Shown here: positions 8,467 to 14,034 of the stretch, in pieces
How positions within the stretch are numbered: the first letter of the stretch is position 1
Layout of the letters: each line of letters starts with the position of its first letter
Assembly (NCBI GenBank): GCA_946887085.1
Contig: CAMPKG010000049.1
Span: 1-14,034 of the forward strand
Direction: 5' to 3'
Length of the DNA stretch: 14,034 bases
Source: an uncultured Sphingobacteriales bacterium
GTDB lineage: Bacteria; Bacteroidota; Bacteroidia; Chitinophagales; Chitinophagaceae
Notes under the pieces: model-generated
Told to the model about the DNA's origin: nothing
What the model saw: the letters and a program-made list of their open reading frames with translations, nothing else
Databases searched by the model: none
Program-made: the position numbers and the translations under genes

Positions 8467-9581
8467 AACCAATACCTATTTTATTTACTATTCCTAATTT
8501 CCTCACTGCCGGCAGCGGCAGGGAAATGATGAATATTATAGACAGGTTGGATCGAAATGTTTTTGCACCACATATAGCGGTACAACAGGAGGGAGGGAGA
8601 CTTTATGAAGAGGCTGTGAATAAGGGTTACCCTGTTATTGTGGCCCCCTTTACTGTCGGAGAGGATGGCAGCCCGGTTGCAAAACTGAATCGTTGTCGCG
8701 CTCTGGCAAAAAGATTCAGGGAGTATCGGTTTGGGATATGGCAATCATTCAACTGGTCTTCAGATTATAGTGAGGCATTAATAGCACGCATGAGTGGCGC
8801 CCGTTATGTTTACGTGAAAAAGAACATGAACTGGGAACGCCGGGCCTGGAAAGTAAAAACGTTTTTGGCCGATGCCGTGATCGCAAGAAACACAACGTTG
8901 CTGAAACAACAACTTGCACCTTGGTATTTTAAACGTAAAAGCTACCTCGTTCAAGGAGGAGTTGCGGTTGATTCTTTTCGGAAGGTCCCGTCGGACGTGA
9001 GAGGTCGATACAACATACCTGAGGATGCGTTTGTTGTATGTTGCGTTGCACAGATGGTACGTGTAAAAGACCATGTGACATTGGTGCGGGCGATAATTGA
9101 CTTGCCGGATACTTACCTGTTGCTGGCCGGCGCAGAGCGCGACGAAGTATATGCCAGCGAATTACGCAAGCTCGTGATAGACAATAACCTCGAAGAACGC
9201 GTGTTTTTCCTCGGTCCTGTGGGGGACATCAATACCGTACTGTCGGCCGCTGACCTGTTTGTACTTCCTACTACTAATAGACATGGGCATGAGGAAGGTT
9301 GTCCGGTAGCGTTGCTCGAGGCGATGGCCGCAGGCCTTCCTTGTATTGCAAGCGATGTCGCGGGAAGCAATGATCTTGTGCATCACGGAAAGACCGGATT
9401 TTTATTTGCAGCGGAGTGTGTACGAGAGCTTAGAGATCGGATAGTTGCTTTGAAAGAGTTTCCGGATCTCCGAAGCCGCTTTGGGCAAGCCGCACATCAG
9501 CTAGTTATCTCCAAAAATTCTCTTGACATAGAAGCAAAAGGCTTTGTCGACGTTTATAGAAAACTCATTCGTTTTCAGTGA
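8463..9581 (+). CDS. GT4-type glycosyltransferase (TTG start)
   Basis: A 372-residue GT-B enzyme. The N-terminal strand PIPILFTIPN leads to the glycine-bearing loop AGSGREMMNIIDRL (16-29). The second domain has VVCCVAQMVRVKDHVTL (191-207, the GR...K-type motif with Arg200 and Lys202), LLLAG (219-223), DLFVLPT (264-270), and the E-x7-E motif EGCPVALLE (278-286) followed by AMAAGLP and GKTGFLF (309-315). These are standard donor-binding features of retaining GT4 enzymes. The start is TTG at 8463 inside a 4-base TTGA overlap with the upstream stop; the next in-frame Met codons (residues 22 and 23) would remove the first strand and glycine loop, so TTG is preferred. It presumably adds one sugar to the repeat unit at the cytoplasmic face. 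Donor and acceptor cannot be deduced. Confidence 0.88.
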   Translation: MKPIPILFTIPNFLTAGSGREMMNIIDRLDRNVFAPHIAVQQEGGRLYEEAVNKGYPVIVAPFTVGEDGSPVAKLNRCRALAKRFREYRFGIWQSFNWSSDYSEALIARMSGARYVYVKKNMNWERRAWKVKTFLADAVIARNTTLLKQQLAPWYFKRKSYLVQGGVAVDSFRKVPSDVRGRYNIPEDAFVVCCVAQMVRVKDHVTLVRAIIDLPDTYLLLAGAERDEVYASELRKLVIDNNLEERVFFLGPVGDINTVLSAADLFVLPTTNRHGHEEGCPVALLEAMAAGLPCIASDVAGSNDLVHHGKTGFLFAAECVRELRDRIVALKEFPDLRSRFGQAAHQLVISKNSLDIEAKGFVDVYRKLIRFQ

Positions 9582-11308
9582 GTGCATTTTTCGATATATG
9601 GATAAGTGATGGATGCCTGAAACCGGTTGCAAAACGCCTGGGCCACGCCGAATGGGAAAATAGATCAGACGGCATTTACTTCAATAAACCGCATGATGAA
9701 CGCAAGCTTTTTTTCAGGGAGATTGATGAAGAGAATGCTTATATCCTGGTGCTGGGTCAGTTGTATGAACCTGTTACTGATACCGAATTATTGCGCAGGT
9801 GTTGTGATTATACCGCAGGTAGAGTACGAGAGTTCGATGACCCTGCGGGACATTACATCATTTTTGTCAGGGAAAAAGTATCAAAGACTACACATGTTTT
9901 TACCAATCGGTTTGGTACCTACCACGCGTATTGGATGGGCGGCCAAACGCCGGCCATAGGTACTTTTTATTTGGGTATGGCAAAAGATTCACCTGAAAAA
10001 AAACTGGACTGGGAAGGATTAGCCGCATTCTTCGCCACTGGATATTTTCCCAGTGACAGAACTTACCTGTCTGGTATCAGGATATTCAAACCAGCATCCT
10101 GTTATACGTTTGATGAACAGCTGAATCTTGTTGACCACCACTGTTATTGGGAATGGCAGTATAACGTTTCGCAAGTTGGAGAAGCAACCCACTTCGAACG
10201 ACTGCATCATGCATTAAAGAGTTCAGTTCGCTATGCGATGAAAGAACGGAAGGTCGCATTGCCTATATCAGGAGGCCTTGATTCGCGAATGCTGGCAGGT
10301 GTCACCAGTTCAGTTAATGATGCAAGCACACGCTTATGGGCGTATTCTTATGGCTACAACCCCAAATCAATAGAGACTAGAATAGCGGGAAGAATAGCCA
10401 GCTCGTTGAATATTTCATTCGGTGAGTGCGTTGTGCCTGATTACCTGTTCAGTAAAATAGATATTATCGCAGATTCGGTTGACTTGTTTCAATATGTAGA
10501 TGGAACCCGGCAGGCTTGTATGGAAGACGTGCTCGAAGAGCATGCCGACATGGTAATAGGTGGGCATTGGGGCGATGTCTGGATGGACAATATGAATGTT
10601 TCTGACGGCCCTAACGGACTTTATGCCGCTTATAAAAAAAAGATAATAAAGAAGGGAAGTGACTGGTTATTGTCAGAAGTATGTGCCTCCCACCTACCCG
10701 ATCCGGAGCAGTATGTAAAAGGTCATTTTGAGGATGCGCTAGGTGAGCTGAAACATATTAACGATCCGGAGATGAAGTTCAGGGCCTACAAAACCAACAA
10801 TTGGTCATTTCGCTGGACGCTGGCAAGCATCAGAATGTACCAGGCCGGTGCTTTCCCGGTGCTTCCGTTCTACGATAAATATGTGGCAGACTCTATACTC
10901 TCCATACCTGCAGAAATGCATTTGGGCAGAAAATTTCAGATCAACTACATTAAACATTTTCACCCACAGTTGGCCGGTATCACCTGGCAGGAGTATGGAC
11001 GAAATTTATATTCCTATAAATATTTCAACAACAGGAGTATTGCCTATCGCGCATTCAATAAGTTAAGCCGGTCTATAAGTGGTGCAAAGCCCATCACACG
11101 AAACTGGGAACTGTTCTATCTGCATCCTGAGGGAAAGGCCAAGCTTGAGCAGGCCCTATTCTATCCCATTTTTAACGAAATAGTGCCTGAAAAAAAAGTT
11201 CGCGAATTGCTCAATACATTTTACCGCGATCCTTCGGGTGCTAACGGGTACACCGTTTCGATGCTGCACACTTTTGCGCAGTTTATTAGACGAATGTCAA
11301 ATGCATAA
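9578..11308 (+). CDS. Asparagine-synthase-like protein lacking the glutaminase Cys (GTG start)
   Basis: A 576-residue protein with the AsnB-type layout. Residues 1-150 resemble the N-terminal Ntn-hydrolase (glutaminase) fold, including NRFGTYHAYW (110-119), a form of the NDRFG...Y motif. From about 205 there is an adenylating synthetase domain with PP-loop LPISGGLDSRML (228-239), VIGGHWGDVWM (326-336) and FPVLPFYDKY (426-435). In true glutamine-dependent synthetases the second codon is Cys, the glutaminase nucleophile; here the protein starts Met-Ser and no Cys stands near the N-terminus before Cys13. It may therefore use free ammonia or another amine, or a partner glutaminase. The GTG start overlaps the upstream stop (GTGA); the next in-frame Met is residue 120, so GTG is well supported. 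In context, amidation of a uronic acid, as proposed for WbpS and WbtH, is attractive given the dehydrogenase upstream, but substrate and reaction are inferred. Confidence 0.82.
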   Translation: MSAFFDIWISDGCLKPVAKRLGHAEWENRSDGIYFNKPHDERKLFFREIDEENAYILVLGQLYEPVTDTELLRRCCDYTAGRVREFDDPAGHYIIFVREKVSKTTHVFTNRFGTYHAYWMGGQTPAIGTFYLGMAKDSPEKKLDWEGLAAFFATGYFPSDRTYLSGIRIFKPASCYTFDEQLNLVDHHCYWEWQYNVSQVGEATHFERLHHALKSSVRYAMKERKVALPISGGLDSRMLAGVTSSVNDASTRLWAYSYGYNPKSIETRIAGRIASSLNISFGECVVPDYLFSKIDIIADSVDLFQYVDGTRQACMEDVLEEHADMVIGGHWGDVWMDNMNVSDGPNGLYAAYKKKIIKKGSDWLLSEVCASHLPDPEQYVKGHFEDALGELKHINDPEMKFRAYKTNNWSFRWTLASIRMYQAGAFPVLPFYDKYVADSILSIPAEMHLGRKFQINYIKHFHPQLAGITWQEYGRNLYSYKYFNNRSIAYRAFNKLSRSISGAKPITRNWELFYLHPEGKAKLEQALFYPIFNEIVPEKKVRELLNTFYRDPSGANGYTVSMLHTFAQFIRRMSNA

Positions 11309-12497
11309 GCCTAAAATACTCTTAGTGATGCACAAAGTCCCGTCAAATTCGGGATTTTTAGCTGCAAAGTTTATTAAGATGCTGGCGAAATTAGACACTC
11401 ATCTTTTAGTCTGGGATACCCAGGGAAACATTGATGAATTTGTCAAACGGTACGGTATCGAACAATATAGGAATAAGATACATCGCGGTATTTATAAAGC
11501 TACAGGCACATTGCATGTTATCAAGGCTGCGCTCTCCTTATTTTTTAGCAAGAATATTGTCAGGAAGTATTTGCTGTTTGGTAAAGAGCCAATGATTCAA
11601 CGATTAAAGTTGTTGCTCTATTACCAACCTATATTTAGTGTCAAGCCTGATATAGTGCATTTTGAATTTGGCACATTGGCAAAAGACATCGCGACAATAA
11701 AGAGATTGACCGCTGTTAAAATGTCGGTTAGCTTCAGGGGATATGATTTAAACTATATAGGGCTTAACGATAGCAATTATTATTCAGATGTTTGGAACAA
11801 TTCGGATGGCGTGCATTTTTTGGGCGAAGACTTGAAACGCCGCGCAGTGAAACGAGGATATCAGTCGGCCAAGGTTGAAGCTTTAATAGCTCCCGCGGTT
11901 GATACTGACGTGTTTCATCGCAGGATAACGGACAATCGCTTTAACAACAAACTTCGAATAGTCAGTGTCGGCAGATTAACCTGGAAAAAAGGTTTTGAGT
12001 ATGCGGTGCAAGCACTTCACCTTTTAAGAGAAAAGGGAATTCCGTTTGAATACACGATTATTGGCGAAGGCGATCACCTGCATGCAATCGAATATACTAT
12101 TCACGAATTGGGACTGCAAGATCAGGTGAGTTTAGCTGGCTATATGTCTCCGCCTGTGTTAAGAGAATTTCTTTTAACAACTGACGTATTTGTGCATCCA
12201 GCGATATCAGAGGGGTTCTGTAATTCCGTATTGGAAGCACAGGCAATGGGCTTGCCGGTTATTTGTTCCGATGCGGATGGGCTGGGCGAGAATGTGGTTG
12301 ATGGTGAAACCGGCTTCGTCGTGTCAAAATGGGATGTAGAACAACTTGCTGAAAAACTGGAATGGTGTTATAACAACTACGAAGCCGCCCGGCAAATGGG
12401 CGAAAGGGGCATACAAAGGGTTCACCGGCATTTTAAAATAGAAGACCAGGCAAGAGCTTTTGTGCAATTTTATTGTAAAGTTCATGAAACTACCTAG
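11301..12497 (+). CDS. GT4-type glycosyltransferase
   Basis: A 398-residue GT-B enzyme. It opens with strand KILLVMHKVPSNSGFLAAKF. The middle has a VHFEFG segment (119-124) and SFRGYDL (144-150). The donor domain contains LRIVSVGRLTWKKGF (218-232, Arg225 and Lys229/230), YTIIGEGD (251-258), VSLAGYMS (276-283), DVFVHPAISEG (295-305), the E-x7-E motif EGFCNSVLE (304-312) and GETGFVV (335-341), all typical of GT4. The open frame extends upstream to an ATG at 11238, but that would overlap the previous gene by 71 bases and add 21 residues of non-family sequence; the ATG at 11301 gives an 8-base overlap and puts the first strand at residue 5, so it is chosen. Probably adds one residue to the lipid-linked oligosaccharide in the cytoplasm. 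Specific sugar unknown. Confidence 0.9.
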   Translation: MHKPKILLVMHKVPSNSGFLAAKFIKMLAKLDTHLLVWDTQGNIDEFVKRYGIEQYRNKIHRGIYKATGTLHVIKAALSLFFSKNIVRKYLLFGKEPMIQRLKLLLYYQPIFSVKPDIVHFEFGTLAKDIATIKRLTAVKMSVSFRGYDLNYIGLNDSNYYSDVWNNSDGVHFLGEDLKRRAVKRGYQSAKVEALIAPAVDTDVFHRRITDNRFNNKLRIVSVGRLTWKKGFEYAVQALHLLREKGIPFEYTIIGEGDHLHAIEYTIHELGLQDQVSLAGYMSPPVLREFLLTTDVFVHPAISEGFCNSVLEAQAMGLPVICSDADGLGENVVDGETGFVVSKWDVEQLAEKLEWCYNNYEAARQMGERGIQRVHRHFKIEDQARAFVQFYCKVHETT

Positions 12498-13980
12498 AAT
12501 CGATCTTCTTTATTTCTCTTCGGGTGAAGCGCGCATTGACTGGCCGCACGGTGAGGTGCGCCAGGTGCAACGAGATCCGGCCCATGTTATTAAGACCGTA
12601 TCGGACCTGCAAGATGGAGAGGCGGAATGGTTATTTTTCTGGGATTGCACACTTGGAGACCCGGATATGCAATCGATCACTGCTCTACTTAAACGACCGA
12701 TGGACGCGTGGCATGCGGGCATTCAACTGGGCTTGGGAAAATATCCTGACGTGCTTAACTATGTTCATCCCACATGGTTGTATAACTGTAATGCAACCGC
12801 GGATGTTGAACACACGTCTTTCAGGTTGAGCATCCAGGCTTGCCTTATCAATCGAAACATCTTGCGACGGGTGCATTTGCCAGAGGGTTATAAATCGCTT
12901 GCGATGTTTGGCCTGGCACTTGGGTACCAATTGCTGAAACAGGGGGCTATTATCCGATATACTCCCGATTTAGTTGCGCAAGAGCAACATGTTTCTACTG
13001 TTCCTGCAAGCGATGAATTGAGATTTGCGAAACAGTTCTTTCCGTTAAAATGGCAATTGTGGATAGTACTGAATAGGGATAACAGCCTATTTAGCCTGGC
13101 AGGTTGGCTTGGGCGAGATGTGGAAAAGCAAAAAGACATGTATCCGGCTATACATCGTTCGGATACTCGTGTAACAGAACGATATACAGAGACTGTTTCA
13201 GTTTTGGCACCTACGTTGAACCGGTATCCCTACCTTTTGAGGGAGCTGGAGCAATTGTCGAAACAAACAGTATTGCCACTCGAGGTACTTATTACCGATC
13301 AGACAGATGAAAAAGACCGGGTCGATATACCTGTAGATAAATATCCCAACCTGCATATCCGTTATTTTCCGCAGGATGAAAAAGGGCAATGCACAGCCTG
13401 GAACAAATTAGTTGCTGAGGCAAAAGGCGACTATGTATTGTTTCTCGGTGATGATGCAGACGGTATTCAACCTGATTTCATCGAAAAATTGTTAGCTACA
13501 CGTCGTCGGTTCGATTGCGATATGGTAGCGGCGAATGTGCACGAAATAGGAATAGAATATGTGCCAGTCAATCATCACTACTATTTGTCCGATACCTTTC
13601 CTATTACACTCATAAAAAAATCGGTTGTCGAGCAGGCTGGAATGTTTGATATGTTCTACAACAAGAATATTCGCGCTGATCACGACCTGGCAACACGTTG
13701 TCATTTGAATGGGGCACTAATGGTTTTCGACCCATCTGCGATAATATTACACCACCGTGCTCCTGTTGGAGGATTGCGAACACACAACGCGCGGGTAGTA
13801 ACAAATTATATTGCTAAAAACTCGGTTACAAAATTTGCTGCACCCACTTCGTCCGAATTGTATCTTGCAAAAAAATATTTTACATCGACACAGTATGCCA
13901 GTTATATCAAGATCAAATATCTCAACCGCACCTTGGGTCTTTTCCGATCGCAGCCGCCGTGCGGTACTGACCTGCTGTGA
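12484..13980 (+). CDS. Two-part glycosyltransferase: degenerate GT-A-like half plus GT2 half
   Basis: A 498-residue protein. Residues 237-420 form a GT2 (GT-A fold) domain: VSVLAPTLNRYPYLLREL (238-255), LEVLITDQTD (266-275), KGQCTAWNKLV...GDYVLFLGDD (300-324) with the metal-binding DDAD at 323-326, and an ADHDLATR segment (398-405) at the place of the usual catalytic-base motif. Residues 1-215 are a different piece: EWLFFWDCTLGDPD (48-61) looks like a DxD region with only partial acidic residues, and ACLINRNILRRV...GLALGYQLLKQG (119-154) resembles the acceptor half of a GT-A domain. I read this as a degenerate GT-A-like domain fused ahead of an active-looking one; it could be a scaffold. The ATG at 12484 overlaps the previous gene by 14 bases; an ATG at 12460 would overlap by 38 and adds eight residues with no clear role. 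Donor and acceptor unknown. Confidence 0.8.
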   Translation: MKLPRIDLLYFSSGEARIDWPHGEVRQVQRDPAHVIKTVSDLQDGEAEWLFFWDCTLGDPDMQSITALLKRPMDAWHAGIQLGLGKYPDVLNYVHPTWLYNCNATADVEHTSFRLSIQACLINRNILRRVHLPEGYKSLAMFGLALGYQLLKQGAIIRYTPDLVAQEQHVSTVPASDELRFAKQFFPLKWQLWIVLNRDNSLFSLAGWLGRDVEKQKDMYPAIHRSDTRVTERYTETVSVLAPTLNRYPYLLRELEQLSKQTVLPLEVLITDQTDEKDRVDIPVDKYPNLHIRYFPQDEKGQCTAWNKLVAEAKGDYVLFLGDDADGIQPDFIEKLLATRRRFDCDMVAANVHEIGIEYVPVNHHYYLSDTFPITLIKKSVVEQAGMFDMFYNKNIRADHDLATRCHLNGALMVFDPSAIILHHRAPVGGLRTHNARVVTNYIAKNSVTKFAAPTSSELYLAKKYFTSTQYASYIKIKYLNRTLGLFRSQPPCGTDLL

Positions 13981-14034
13981 AAGAGTTAATTGATCGTGGT
14001 CAAACACTTATTAGGCTGTATGCAGATGCACCCC
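13977..14034 (+). CDS. Start of a further operon gene (GTG start, partial)
   Basis: A frame opens with GTG at 13977, overlapping the upstream TGA in a GTGA arrangement identical to the junction at 9578, and stays open for 19 codons to the window edge (Met-Lys-Glu-Leu-Ile-Asp-Arg-Gly..., ending ...LYADAP). The continuing operon spacing and the repeat of the coupling pattern support a real gene. Nineteen residues are too few to name a family. It might be any of the missing locus functions, such as a methyltransferase, another transferase or a sugar enzyme, but nothing visible decides between them. Confidence 0.5.
   Translation, partial: MKELIDRGQTLIRLYADAP

Noticed and set aside
11238..11300. 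Upstream ATG at 11238 for the second GT4 gene
   Set aside because: It would overlap the previous gene by 71 bases and prepend 21 residues before the first beta strand; the ATG at 11301 fits the family better.
12460..12483. Upstream ATG at 12460 for the last full glycosyltransferase
   Set aside because: It increases the overlap with the previous gene to 38 bases and adds only eight residues; the ATG at 12484 fits the compact overlap pattern. It cannot be fully excluded.
1..14034. CRISPR arrays, insertion sequences, tRNA/rRNA genes, attachment sites
   Set aside because: No regularly spaced repeats, transposase-like frames, terminal inverted repeats or RNA-gene signatures were seen; nearly all bases are accounted for by + strand coding sequence.

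Overview
The window is part of a surface-polysaccharide (capsule, exopolysaccharide or O-antigen) biosynthesis locus. All credible genes lie on the + strand. A member of the Bacteroidota, perhaps a Chitinophagaceae-like or related lineage, is the best guess. Reasons: the only clear promoter has the Bacteroidota form (TTTG, 20 bp, TAnnTTTG); most starts lack a Shine-Dalgarno sequence; base use is moderately AT-leaning; and the Wzz and tyrosine-kinase halves are fused in one protein with a Tyr/Gly-rich tail. No rRNA or marker gene is present, so this placement is inference.

Bases 1-1274 hold the end of an upstream transcription unit: the C-terminus of an asparagine synthetase (AsnB type) overlapping a left-handed beta-helix acyltransferase with an unusual C-terminal extension. 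Bases 1275-1442 are the only substantial gap and carry a promoter plus an extended Shine-Dalgarno sequence.

From 1443 to the right edge runs a tightly packed operon: (1) Wzc-like copolymerase/tyrosine autokinase, 1443-3842; (2) TviB/WbpO-type UDP-HexNAc 6-dehydrogenase, 3850-5139; (3) WbpD-type N-acetyltransferase, 5144-5722; (4) Wzx-like flippase, 5753-7240; (5) divergent GT-B glycosyltransferase, 7237-8466; (6) GT4-type glycosyltransferase with a TTG start, 8463-9581; (7) asparagine-synthase-like protein without the glutaminase Cys and with a GTG start, 9578-11308; (8) second GT4-type glycosyltransferase, 11301-12497; (9) protein with a degenerate GT-A-like N-terminal half and a GT2 C-terminal half, 12484-13980; (10) the first 19 codons of another gene, with a GTG start, from 13977.

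Working model: the dehydrogenase makes an acetamido-uronic acid nucleotide, the WbpD homologue acetylates a 3-amino derivative, three or four glycosyltransferases build the lipid-linked repeat unit, the asparagine-synthase-like enzyme may convert a uronic acid carboxylate to an amide, Wzx flips the unit, and the Wzc-like protein controls polymerisation and export. Not in the window are the WbpB-type oxidase and WbpE-type aminotransferase needed for the 3-amino sugar, the initiating phosphoglycosyltransferase, the Wzy polymerase, the Wza-type outer-membrane channel and a Wzb phosphatase. The locus must therefore extend beyond one or both edges, or be completed elsewhere. I see no mobile element, CRISPR array, tRNA or rRNA. 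The most unusual points are the Cys-less asparagine-synthase-like protein, the tandem GT-A fusion, the acyltransferase extension, and the repeated use of GTG or TTG starts inside 4-base stop/start overlaps.
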